This document shows positions 44,741 through 55,777 of a DNA stretch of 64,000 bases, piece after piece. Each line of letters starts with the position of its first letter. Within the stretch, counting starts at the first letter, position 1. The DNA is from Auriscalpium vulgare (Eukaryota; Basidiomycota; Agaricomycetes; Russulales; Auriscalpiaceae), in NCBI GenBank assembly GCA_019915015.1, contig JAHBBC010000009.1, positions 620,001-684,000 on the forward strand, in the 5' to 3' direction. The notes beneath the pieces are model-generated. The model saw only the letters and a list, made by a program, of their open reading frames with translations, made no database searches and was not told where the DNA came from. Made by a program: the position numbers and the translations under genes.

Positions 44741-47057
44741 TCACTGGTCCGCGCTACGAGCCCGCTTGTGTGCATGCTGGGCAAACACATCTTCGCCCGC
44801 ACCCTCCTCGAGAAATGCCTCGCTTCGCTTGCGTGACTTGCCGACGACAGTGCTCGCGTTTGAGGGAGTCGGTGACACTCGCCCAGTGGACTCGTCGCTC
44901 CAATCCGCAGCTGTTTCCACCATCGTCTGGTTCTGCACTGCCCACCGCAGAGAGGGATGTTCCGTTGATTCCTCCATTTGTTTGATGTGCTTGTCGACGA
45001 TCGTCAGAAAAGACTTGTAGTCTTCTGCCGCCTGTTCGAGATGCAGCTCGGGAGTCCAATCTTTCGTCGGCATCGGTTCCGGCTTAATGCCATACGCGTT
45101 GCTGACGGCCTCAATCCGGCAACGGAAGAATCGTTGGAGTTCGGCGAGCAACGGGAGAAACGCGTCAACAAGCTCTTCTCTCATCGAAAATGCGAGGTTG
45201 ACCATCAAGAAGCCAGCCTTCTCACGAGCGCAGGCATGCGGGTCCGGGCTGTTCCACCCCTGAAGCTCCGGAGGCAGTACAAAGGCGTCGATGTTGCCGC
45301 GGTCGGTGAAGCCGGTGGAAAGATGAACGAGCACGTAGAAGAACGACTCAAGGTCGTCCATATGGTCATGGACGCCGAAGACATTCGGATCCCCACGAAG
45401 GACCTTCACAGATTGGTACATCCGCGTGCCCTGGGAAAGCGTAAGAAGCTTATAGGTCAGGCCCAATGGAAGACATACCGTACGCAGGTCGCCTCCTGTG
45501 GCATTCTTGTCGAAAAGATCTTTGAATTTCTTCGCCAAATCGAAATCGATCAATCGACCCAGGACTCCGTCCCTTGCATGCTTGTCGAACATGATGTTGA
45601 ACAGGCTGACGTCGCGGTGTAAAATGCCCTTCACAAGCAGTGCGTCTCGGTGACCTATGGTAAGATGTGTAAGCCAGAGCCGAAGCCGAAGGACGAAATC
45701 CATGCAATTCACCTTTAACGGCGTCGCGGAACGCGATGAGCATCGCAAGCGGGTTCGGCGCGCACGACAGATCGCCTGTATACCGGTCGAGCACTTGGCG
45801 ACACTGAATGCGGTCGGGGATTTCCGTGGCTGTGCCTTGCTGGCGCGCTGCGTCGTTGAGAAAATGACCAGCGCCGCGGAGGGCAGAAACACGGCATAGG
45901 TTATCTTGATAGGCGCGAAGTTGTCCAACGCCGTTTATCCCAGCGAGTTCCTTCAGGAACTCCGCCTCGAACAGGCGGTCCTGAGCGCGCCAGTAGTCCT
46001 TGATGATGTACAGGCCGTCTTTCGTCTTCCAACAAATTGTCGAGCGACCGCGGACCGTGCGCCCAGCGACCGCGGGCTGGCCCTCGACCAAGAATGGGGC
46101 GACGTACTCGAAATCGCCGACGACGCTTGGGTTCGGTAGCGAGATCGTCCAGTAGGGCGTGGTCGACATCGTGGGCTCTTTGATGGTGGGATCCATGTCG
46201 ACGATGGCGGAGGTGGCGACGGAAGTGAGAACCGCGAGGACAAAGATGTCCTGGTGTTCGCGGATGTCGACCTTGTCGCTGTACATTACGCCGCAGCGAT
46301 CAAACATGAAGAGGCGTAAGTGCTTCCCCGACAAGGCGAACGTGATGACGAAACGTCGGCCAGGCTGTTCGGCCAGGATCTGACGAGCGTACATGCCGAG
46401 CTGGAGACCCAGCCCGCTGATCTGGTTGATGTCCTTCTTCGCATCCCAGACAGTACGAATTTGCGCGTAGCTCAGCTCATCGCTCTTCTTTTTGCGCTTG
46501 GTGAACGAGAGGTCGGGGTTCGTAGATAGCTTGGTGTTGAGGAACGGTTGGTGGATGATGTTAACGCGACTGGTATTCTCAGCCGAGACACTGGCGTCCA
46601 GCTTGAAGTACTTCGCTATCTTGTTCGATTGCTTGACGTACGGATCGTAGAGGCGTTCCTCCTTGCGAGGCTTGATTGGGACAGCGTGGAGAACATCGCC
46701 CTTGCTGACGTAGCTGTCCACCTCCGCTCCCCAGCCTTGAGCTTGAGGACGTGTGCATTCCATAGGCTCCAGGCACTTGAGAAGAAACGCACGCAAGGCT
46801 GTAACACCACCCATGTTGACCCAATGTCCCGCCAGCTCCGCGTTCAGCCTGACATCCACAGCGCTGACCGTTGGGTTGTCGCCGTCGTGTGCAAAGTTGG
46901 TCTCCCCAGTGCTAGAAGAGCTGCGGAACGGGGTGGCCTCGAAAGGCGGCTCCGTTTCGTTAACGCGCCAATTAGGCCCAGGAGACTCATTCTTCCTGGA
47001 TGGCGTGCGAGGGTTCTTCGAGTTGTTGTAGAAGCGAGCTGGGGGCACGCCGTTCAT
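44741..47057 (-). CDS. FunK1 fungal-type protein kinase, gene 3
   Basis: Three exons, complement(join(44741..45430,45479..45654,45713..47057)), give 736 residues. Kinase motifs are LHRDVSLFNIMFD (HRD 461-463, N468), LIDFDLAKKF (DFD 485-487), GTRMYQSVKVL and VHDHMDDLESFFYVL. The tail is basic (AQHAHKRARSADQ) and could be a nuclear localisation signal. The 5' exon is a near-copy of gene 1, identical over the first 857 nt. From about 45,520 to 46,060 it is identical to gene 5. The middle exon and 3' exon differ clearly from gene 1. All splice sites are canonical. Confidence 0.92.
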
Positions 47058-48059
47058 CGTGGCTTGTCCACTGTTCGCGTCGGTCGTCGTGAGCGGGAAG
47101 ACGGGACGCCTGGGACGACGAGATTTCGGATGGCGAGGGTGGTCGATGAGGTCAATGCAGAGCAGCCACAGTCGCGGTCACGTGGCTTTACCAGCATGGA
47201 AAAGCAGCAACTCAAGCTACCTGCGTACTACAGTAACTACTACAGTACGACACACTTCTCTGTGGAGTAAAATATGACATCCTCCCCCCCGTGCTACGCA
47301 TTTGATACAGCCAGGAGCTAGCGGGGTAAGATTCACATGTTCTTCTTTGCGACGGAGGGTAAGTCGAAGGCCAAGAACGCGCAGCGTACATACGGTCGGA
47401 AAAGACTCTGAGTCTTGCGGGTTGGAATCTAACTCGCGGAATTCACATACAACAAATCGGTGGCATTATCATGCATGGAAGAGGGTCACGATGACCTCCC
47501 ATGGCGGGACGTTCTTGGGCACGCGCCTCGACTGCAGTGCCTCACGGTCGATGGCAACACAGCGATCTCGCTCTGTGCCGCGCTGTGCCCCACGGAAGCC
47601 GAGCCCATACTCTTCCTCCCTGCGCTATACACACCCACCCTCACCTGTCTGCGCCTCGACATGCCGCACGAGCCGAGGGCAGCGATTAGAGCGTCGACGC
47701 GGTTGGCCGGCGGCAGCCGGGTGTCAACTGGAGGAGGAGCTGGACGTGGTGGAATGTGACGTCGATGAGGCATGGATGGATAACATGCGTGGCGCGCTGC
47801 CGGGGACGCGTGTGAAGTGCCAGTGGGACGAGGGGACACGCGAGAGGGCGAGAGTGGAGGAGCCGACGCCGGCGACGCATTAGGAAGACGGTCGGTATTG
47901 TACCATTTCCTCCTGTCGTCGCCATCTGCGTCGAAACATGTCTCGTGGAACGGAGACCTACAGAAGCCCCACTAGTGTAGTCTCTCCGAGGCAGAGCCGG
48001 GATTCAATATTCACAGCCCGAATTGTGAAGACCGTCGAAAGATGAGTGAGCGAGTAGAA
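46201..48059. repeat. Tandem duplication unit, identical block, copy B
   Basis: Copy of 40,801-42,659 with an exact 5,400 bp offset. The first differences beyond it are at 48,060 (G for A), 48,184 (A for C) and 48,515 (A for G). Similarity drops sharply after about 48,630. Confidence 0.9.
47485..48005 (+). pseudogene. F-box gene 3' fragment, copy 2
   Basis: Identical to the fragment at 42,085-42,605, duplicated with the surrounding 5.4 kb unit. It has the same internal deletion and the same junction with truncated FunK1 sequence. Confidence 0.85.
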
Positions 48060-49652
48060 GAACGTTTCGAGGTCGTCCATGTGGTCGTGAACACCATATG
48101 TGTTCGGATCCCCGCGAAAAGGTCTTGGAACTTCTTCGCCACATCGACATCGATTAATCGACCAAGGGCAAGACCAAGGGCCCAATCTCTTGCATGCTCG
48201 TCGTGATGTCAAACAGGCTCACGTCGCGGTGTAGGATGTCCATCTTGAGCAGCACGTCTCGGTGACCTATGAGGAGAGGTGTCAGCCGGAACCGATGCCT
48301 AAAGACGAGATAGAGAGTTGCAACCCACCGACAACGGCGTCGCGGAACGCGATGAGCATCGCAAGCGGGTTCGGCGCGTACGACAGATCGCCTGTATACC
48401 AATCGAGTACTTGGCGACACTGGATGCGGTCGGGGATTTCCGTGGCTGTGCCCTGCTGGCGCGCTGCGTCGTTGAGAAAGTGACCAGCGCCGCGGACGGC
48501 AGAAACACGGCATAGGTTATCTTGATACGCGCGAAGTTGTCCAACGCCGTTTATCCCAGCGAGTTCCTTCAGAAACTCCGCCTCTAACAGGCGGTCCTGA
48601 GCGCGCCAGTAGTCCTTGATGATGTACAGGCCGTCACTCGTCTTCCAGCAAATTGTCGAGCGACCGCGGACCGTGTGCCCAGCGACCACGGGCTGGCCCT
48701 TGACCAAGAACGGGCGGACGTACTTGAAATTGCCGACGACGGTTGGGTCCGGAAGCGAGATTGTCCAGTAGGGCGTGGTCGAGATCGTGGGCTCTTCGAT
48801 GGTGGGATCCATGCCGATGATGGGGGAGGTGGCGACGGAAGTGAGAACCGCGAGGACAAAGATGTCCTGGTGTTCGCGGACGTCAACCTTGTCGCTGTAC
48901 ATCACGCCGCAGCAATCAAAGGCGAAGAGACGCATGTGCGTCCCCGACATGGCGAAGGTGATGACGAAGCGTCGGCCAAACTGCTTGGCCAGGATCCGTC
49001 GAGCGTAAATGCCGAGCTGGAGACCCGGCGCGGTGATCTTGTCGACGTCCCTCTTCGCATCCCAGACGGTGCAAACATGCGCGTAGTTTATTTCATCGTC
49101 GCTCTCCTTGACGTCTCTACGCTTGGTCGTGTCAACGAACGAGAGGTCGGGCTTCGTGGACAGCTTGTTGTTAAGGAAGATGGTGACGCGACTGGTGTTC
49201 TCAACCGAGACGCCGCCGTCCAGATTGAAGTGCCTCGCTATCTGCTTCGACTGCTTGACGTACGGATCGTACAGGGGGTCTTCCTTGAGAGGGGCACACG
49301 GGACACCGTGAAGCACATCGACCTCGCTGACGAAGCTGTTCACCTCCTCGCTCCAGCTTCCAGGCAGTGGGGATTTCATAGGCTGAAGGCGCTCGAGAAG
49401 GAACGCACGCAATGCAGTGACACCGCCCATGTTGGCCCAATGTGCCGCCAGCTCCGCGTTCAGCCTGACATCCACAGCGCTGACCGTCGTCGGGTTGTCG
49501 CCGTCGTGTGCAAAGTTGATCTCCCTAGTGCCAGAAGAGATAAGAAACGAGGCGGCATCTAGAGGCGGCAGCGTTTCGAGAACGCGCCAATGAGACCCAG
49601 GAGCCCTATTCTTTTCGGATGGGTCGCGAGGGTCTTCGTAGAAGTGGGGCAT
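48006..49652 (-). pseudogene. FunK1 gene 4, 3'-truncated
   Basis: The 3' part (48,006-48,630) is almost identical to gene 2 and has the same frameshift, DVD change, deletion and F-box junction. The 5' exon, open from ATG 49,652 (MPHFYEDPRDPSEKN), is much more diverged from the other genes (FVDTTKRRDVKESDDEINY in place of FTKRKKKTDELSY). Gene 4 is thus an old, divergent FunK1 5' exon joined to the same broken 3' end as gene 2. Confidence 0.85.
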
Positions 49653-50147
49653 CGTGGCTTGTCCACTGTTCGCATCGTTCGGCGTGCGCGGGAAGACGGG
49701 GTCGCTTGGGTCGACGGCGAGGATGGACTATGGCGGCCCTTGCCAGGCGAAGACTCGAAGAGATCCAGCCACATTCACGGTCACGTGCGTCATTGAAAGA
49801 CATCACTGTATCAGTGTATGTTCATTGGTTTTGTCTCGTCAAGTGCATGAGAGGAAAAGTAGGGGTACGGATAAATAAGCTCGGATATTGCATTGTATCC
49901 ACGAGGTGAGCAAGGTGGCACGCTGATCTTCGATCAATAGAATTTATGGCGCGCGACCTATGACAAAGTAGAGATGCCAATTGTATTTTTCCTTGTCATG
50001 CGCAAAGCTACAATACAATCATGTCGCATATGTGTGTTGTACAATGTAAGATGCGTCAAGCCAAAGGTATCATAGCAAAGGTATTGAAGGACATGGTATA
50101 GAACTCCGGCGAAAAGTAACCAGAAGCAGAAGTAGCCCCATCGCCAT
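49653..50147. other. Spacer between FunK1 genes 4 and 5
   Basis: Counterpart of 44,250-44,740 with small indels. It contains the gene 4 promoter and the gene 5 3' flank and no supported exon. Confidence 0.45.
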
Positions 50148-52467
50148 TCACTGATCCGCGCTACGAGCCCGCTTGTGTGCATGCTGGGCAAACACATCTT
50201 CGCCCGCACCCTCCTCGAAAAATGCCTCGCTTTGCTTGCGTGACTTGCCGACGACAGTGCTCGCGTTTGAGGGAGTCGGTGACACTCGCCCAGTGGACTC
50301 GTCGCTCCAATCCGCAGCTGTGTCCACCATCGTCTGTTTCTGCACTGCCCACCGCAGAGGGCGCCGTTCCGTTGATTTCTCCATATCTGAGATGTGCTTC
50401 TCGACGATCGTCAGAAAAGACTTGTAGTCTCCTGCCGCCTGTTCGAGATGCAGCTCGGGAGTCCAATCTTTCGTCGGCATCGGTTCCGGCTTAATGCCAT
50501 ACGCGTTGCTGACGGCCTCAATCCGGGGGCGGAAGAATCGTTGGAGTTCGGCGAGCAACGGGAGAAACGCGTCAACAAGCTCTTCTCTCATCGAAAATGC
50601 GAGCTTGAATGCCATGAAGTTGCCCTTAGCATCAGCGCAGGAAGCTGCATCCGTGCTGTTCCACCTCTGGAGCTCAGGAGGCAGTACAAAGGCGTCAATG
50701 GGGCGGGAGTCGCTGGTGAAGGCAGCAGAAAGATGAATGAGCACGTAGAAGAACGACTCAAGGTCGTCCATATGGTCGTGGACGCCGAAGACCTTCGGAT
50801 CCCCACGAAGGACCTTCACAGATTGGTACATCCGCGTGCCCTGGAAAAGCGTAAGAAGCTTACAGATCATGCCCAATGGTAGACATACCGTACGCAGGTC
50901 GCCTCCTGTGGCATTCTTGTCGAAAAGATCTTCAAATTTCTTCGCCAAATCGAAATCGATCAATCGACCCAGGACTCCGTCCCTTGCATGCTTGTCGAAC
51001 ATGATGTTGAACAGGCTGACGTCGCGGTGTAAAATGCCCTTCACAAGCAGTGCGTCTCGGTGACCTATGGTAAGATGTGTAAGCCAGAGCCGAAGCCGAA
51101 GGACGAAATCCATGCAATTCACCTTTAACGGCGTCGCGGAACGCGATGAGCATCGCAAGCGGGTTCGGCGCGCACGACAGATCGCCTGTATACCGGTCGA
51201 GCACTTGGCGACACTGAATGCGGTCGGGGATTTCCGTGGCTGTGCCTTGCTGGCGCGCTGCGTCGTTGAGAAAATGACCAGCGCCGCGGAGGGCAGAAAC
51301 ACGGCATAGGTTATCTTGATAGGCGCGAAGTTGTCCAACGCCGTTTATCCCAGCGAGTTCCTTCAGGAACTCCGCCTCGAACAGGCGGTCCTGAGCGCGC
51401 CAGTAGTCCTTGATGATGTACAGGCCGTCTTTCGTCTTCCAACAAATTGTCGAGCGACCGCGGACCGTGTGCCCAGCGACCGCGGGCTGGCCCTCGACCA
51501 AGAACGGGGCGACGTACTTGAAATTGCCGACGACGGTTGGGTCCGGAAGCGAGATTGTCCAGTAGGGCGTGGTCGAGATCGTGGGCTCTTCGATGGTGGG
51601 ATCCATGCCGATGATGGGGGAGGTGGCGACGGAAGTGAGAACCGCGAGAACAAAGATGTCCTGGTGTTTGCGGATGTCGACCTTGTCGCTGTACATCACG
51701 CCGCAGCGATCAAAGGCGAAAAGACGCATGTGCGTCCCCGACATGGCGAACGTGACGACGAAACGTCGGCCAGGCTGTTCGGCTAGGATCTGACGAGCGT
51801 ACATGCCGAGCTGGAGACCCGGCGCGCTGATCTGGTTGATGTCCTTCTTCGCATCCCAGACAGTACGAATTTGCGCGTAGCTCAGCTCATCGGTCTTCTT
51901 TTTGCGCTTGGTGAACGAGAGGTCGGGCTTCGTAGACAGCTTGGTGTTGAGGAACGGTTGGTGGGTGATGTTAACGCGACTGGTATTCTCAGCCGAGACC
52001 ACGGCGTCCAGCTTGAAATACTTCGCTATCTTGTTCGACTGCTTGACGTACGGATCGTAGAGGGGTTCCTCCTTGCGGGGCTTGATTGGGACCGCGTGGA
52101 GAACATCGCCCTTGCTGACGTAGCTCTTCACCTCCGCTCCCCAGCCTTGAGCTTGAGGACGTGTGCATTCCATAGGCTCCATGCACTTGAGAAGGAACGC
52201 ACGCAATGCTGTAACACCACCCATGTTGACCCAATGTCCCGCCAGCTCCGCGTTCAGCCTGTCCTCCACAGTGCTAACCGTCGGTTTGTCGCCGTCCTGT
52301 GCAAAGTTGGTCTCGCCAGTGCCTGAAGAGCGGCCGAACGGGGTGGCCTCTAAAGGCGGCTCCGTTTCGTTAACGCGCCAATTAGGCCCAGGAGACTCAT
52401 TCTTCTTGGATGGCGTGCGAGGGTTCTTCGAGTTGTTGTAGAAGCGAGCTGGGGGCACCTCGTCCAT
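50148..52467 (-). CDS. FunK1 fungal-type protein kinase, gene 5
   Basis: Three exons, complement(join(50148..50840,50889..51064,51123..52467)), give 737 residues. The HRD, N, DFD and GTRMYQS motifs are all present, with HRD at 461-463. It is a clear mosaic. The first ~130 codons resemble genes 1 and 3 (MDEVPPARFYNNSKNPRTP) with private changes. The stretch 51,420-52,020 matches gene 2 (IIGMDPTIEEP, GNFKYVAPF). The stretch 50,930-51,470 is identical to gene 3. The frame is intact throughout, so the recombination left a usable kinase. Confidence 0.92.
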
Positions 52468-52934
52468 CGTGGCTTGTCCACTGATCGCGTCGGTCTACGT
52501 GAGCGGGAAGACGGGACGCCTGGGACGACGAGATTTCGGATGGCGAGGATGGTCGATGGCGGGGAGGAAGCGACAACCCATAACCCACTAAACCAAACAA
52601 TGCAGCCACAGTCGCGGTCACGTGGCTTTATCGGAATACTGTTGAAAAAGGCTACCCGTGTACTACTACGACACACTTGCCTGTAGAGTACAATTCGACA
52701 TCCTCCCCTCCGTGCTACGCGTTTGCTACAGCCAGCAGCCAGCAGGGTAAGATTCACAAGTTCTTCATTGCGACTGAGCGCAGCTTACATAAGCAGCCGT
52801 CGGAGGATAATCGAAAAGACTCTTGCGGGTTGGAATCTGACTCGCGGAATTCTCATACAACAAAGCGGTGGCATTATCATGCATGGAAGAGGTGACGGGA
52901 AACACGAAGGGTGCAAAGAAACGGTCGTGAATCT
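52468..52934. other. Intergenic region, FunK1 gene 5 / NPC2-like gene
   Basis: Contains a diverged copy of the FunK1 gene 1/3 promoter flank (CATCCTCCCCTCCGTGCTACGC, split by substitutions) and the 3' end of the NPC2-like gene. No exon is supported. Confidence 0.4.
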
Positions 52935-53739
52935 TTATGCGGGTTGACCAGCCGAAGTAAAGTGAAACTTCTTCACATAATCGACCATGAGGTCGACGCA
53001 GAACAAGGCATCGTCATCGTATGTGTATGCATCCACTTTCATCGCAAACTTGGCTAGCGAAGGGCATGAGAGAGTCAAGGCAGAAAGGCGGACGAAAGTG
53101 GAGAAAATGCTCACCTTGAGGAATTTTCTTCGGCAGTTCGACTATCTGGATGACCGTGTAGTCACCTGGGTCGACAGGGCACGTCACGTCAGCGTCAGCA
53201 TTGCGCCTGTGCAATAGAACTTCTGTGGGTAATTCAGCGCAAGCACACCGTGTACCACGTACGCTTCCTCCCAGAGGTCGTACTGCTTCTTGAGAATCTT
53301 GAATAAGACCCAATTTCACAGTGACATCGGCATACGCGCCCTCCTATACTTGTATTAGGAATGCTAGAATACGAAGGCAAGACTTGACGCCAGGGAGTTC
53401 AGTCAACACATACCTTCACCGTCACGCCAGCGAGGGCCGCCGAGACAGTGACAGTCAAGTTCTGACCAGGTTTCGGAGGATCAGGGGATACACTAATCGA
53501 CCTGATCTGGATGGGGTCTGAAAGCGAGCCTGATAGAAAGAACAGAGGCTCGTCAGAGCACGTTGGACAGCCACCAGGTTCCGGCAGTACTTACCGCAGT
53601 CTGTCGACCAGGACCAGCCCTCCGTCGCACGGGCTGGGGGCTCCTGGACCGTGAGCGTGTCCTGCTCGCTGAAAAGAGTAAAATGGGAGACCGAGAACAA
53701 GGACATTGCAAGCAACACAAGGATAGAGAAGCGGGCCAT
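52935..53739 (-). CDS. NPC2/ML-domain lipid-transfer protein, frame-broken
   Basis: Five exons, complement(join(52935..53053,53115..53206,53263..53343,53414..53529,53595..53739)), all with GT-AG introns. The product has a signal peptide (MARFSILVLLAMSLFSVS), then DCGSLSDPIQIRSISVSPDP, PGQNLTVTVSAALAGVTVK, ADVTVKLGLI, DLWEEARNADADVTCPVD, VIQIVELPKKIP and KFAMKVDAYTYDDDALFCVD. This is the pattern of fungal phosphatidylglycerol/phosphatidylinositol transfer proteins, which bind sterols or phospholipids in the secretory/vacuolar lumen. Summed exon length is 553 nt, one more than a multiple of three. One extra base near 53,300 separates the KLGLI frame from the KILKKQYDLW frame. Either the gene is newly broken or the base is an assembly error. 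Confidence 0.8.
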
Positions 53740-54004
53740 GGCAGCACACGGCAGGGATCGAATGATCCCACCTGATGTTTGTGCGTCACTTGTCACGGGC
53801 CCTGCCATATCGAAGCGCGCGCACATGATAGACTGCGGAGGACTGCAGTGAGAAGAAAGTAGTGAGCCTCCGGAGAATTGCGTCTTGACTCTTGAAGGAA
53901 GTTGGTCGGACTAACATCCCGATGGTTCGGCTTGCATCGCTAGCACAGGCTGAGGCACCTTCCATTGCGTATCTAAATAATCACTACACAAGCTGACGCA
54001 GCGC

Positions 54005-55538
54005 TCATGCCGCCGACCGTCGGCGGACTGGCGGGCGCGTTCGCTTCCGCTTCTTCCCTTGGTCAAACGCGTTTGCCGTCTTCAGATCCCGGCCCAGGGG
54101 ATCCTCCTTCTTCACCTGGAATATCCGGACCTGCACGGAAATCATTCAGCAAACCGCGTCAGAGACGGCACAGCGCAGGGTACTCACGATCCAGTTTTCT
54201 GAGGTAAACGCCTCCTCTGGAAGAGAGGTGTAAGAGTCACGGAGGGTCCACAACTAAGTTGATCAGGAAGACGAACCTAGGTAGTCCAGTGTCGGACCTG
54301 TTTTCGGCATCACTTGGTTGCGCACGCGGTCGGTCGCCTGTCCGCCACCGAAGAGCTCGTGGAACCTGCACCACAAAGTAAGCCCAGACCCACTCATCCG
54401 CCGCGCACACCGTACCTGTAGTACGACATCTTGTACATCAGGCTGTTGCGCATGGCAGGGGACGCCTGCTCGTCGACGCGGTAGTCGCCGGACGGCGTGA
54501 AGTACTTCGGCTCCTGGATCTCGTCGGGCCACACGCCTTGCGCAATGCGCACCATCCACAGGAACTTGTTGATGTCGTCGCCCGAGTAGCCGATCAGGCC
54601 ACCGAAGATGACGAGCACGTAGTCGACGTCGTGCTTGCGCAGGATCGGGTACGCGACCTCCTCGGAGCTCGACATTGCTTTGCCTACCGTCGCGATGTGC
54701 GCTATAGCAAGCGTGGGCTGTCAGACCTCTTCGGCTTGTAAAGCGCACATAATCAGACGCACTGTTATTCCACGTGTTGTTGTCGACGAGCGTCGGGCGG
54801 TCCGCCATCCCGGCGATCTGGTACCCGTAGTCCCACCAGCTCATCACGACCGCCGTCTCGGGTGTGTTCTGACGGAGCCAGTAGTACGCCTCGCGGAAAT
54901 CGTCGATGAGCTGCAGGCCGTCCGCGTTGTGCGACGCGAGCACGACGGAGGGCGATGAGTACGCGTTCGAGGTCACCCAGGTGCAGTGCACGACGAAGAA
55001 CATGAGCATGCCAATCGCGTTCAGGATGACGGCGAGACGCGTGTCCGTGCCGAAGATGCCGGTCTTCTTCTCCTTTGCCGCACCCTTCTTCGACGTGGAC
55101 GGCGGCGTCACAACCATTCCGGAGAGCAGCTCGGTAACGGATGCACCGGACGAGGTGGGGGGAGGCGCAGTCTTGTCCTTTTTCGTCTTCTTGGGAGCGT
55201 CGGTGGTGGTCTCCGACGGCCCGCTTGTCTCGTCGGCCTCGGGCACGGGGAGGTCCGGCTCGCTCGGGTCGATGTACGTGTCGAGGACCGTCGAGAGGGC
55301 GATGGCAGCGGAGATGCAAACGACGGGTGTGAGCGTGAGCATAAGACGAACCATGACGCCCGCGAAATAGCTCCCGACAAGCGCATAAATGATCACGAAG
55401 ATGTGCTCATCGCGTAGCTCACGGAAGCACAGGACAACGCCGGCGGGGAAGAGGAAGATGAGGAAGTGCAGGTCCATGAAGAACGACGGCCAGGCGGTCG
55501 GCTGGTGCTCCGACACTGATGCGATAATGGGGATGTAT
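54005..55538 (-). CDS. STT3: STT3 oligosaccharyltransferase catalytic subunit, 3' half
   Basis: Five exons, complement(join(54005..54130,54188..54216,54277..54365,54416..54701,54763..55538)). Together with 62,401-63,903 they give a 780-residue frame with no error when one copy of the 8 nt target duplication is counted. This half begins after the 8 nt shared with the transposon target and reads [19 protein letters not shown], several membrane segments, a fungal-type low-complexity acidic/lysine loop, the catalytic [11 protein letters not shown] motif (WWDYG about 580-584), NNTWNN, and the C-terminal [19 protein letters not shown] with a basic tail. STT3 transfers the lipid-linked glycan to Asn-X-Ser/Thr in the ER. 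The first exon here is cut by the transposon at 55,539. Confidence 0.93.
55531..55538. repeat. Target-site duplication, left copy
   Basis: GGATGTAT immediately left of the transposon end. It is repeated exactly at 62,401-62,408. Confidence 0.9.
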
Positions 55539-55570
55539 AGGACCCCCGTAACTCATGCCAGGGGTATGAT
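55539..55570 (+). repeat. Left terminal inverted repeat
   Basis: Begins AGGACCCCCGTAACTCAT and ends GGGGTATGAT; 31 of 32 positions match the reverse complement of 62,369-62,400. Confidence 0.92.
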
Positions 55571-55777
55571 CCGCCAAACGGGGTCAACTACCATTTTTTT
55601 TTGCGGCTCGCGACCCCTTCCAGCTACCATTCGCCCCTCAGACCTCCGTTTGGGGTCCGTAGCTACCACGGATAGGATCATAGCTTCAAAAAAATCGTAG
55701 TTTATTGTAAAAAGCTCCGCTTTGCGTGCAGGCAGGAGGGGATGTACTACGGATGCGCAGAGGCCTGTCAAACTGAC

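Noticed and set aside
53115..53343. Pair of compensating indels in the NPC2-like gene
   Set aside because: The open frame across 53,115-53,343 looked like two cancelling frameshifts, but the middle part is an intron (53,207-53,262, GTACGT...CAG). Only one extra base remains unexplained.
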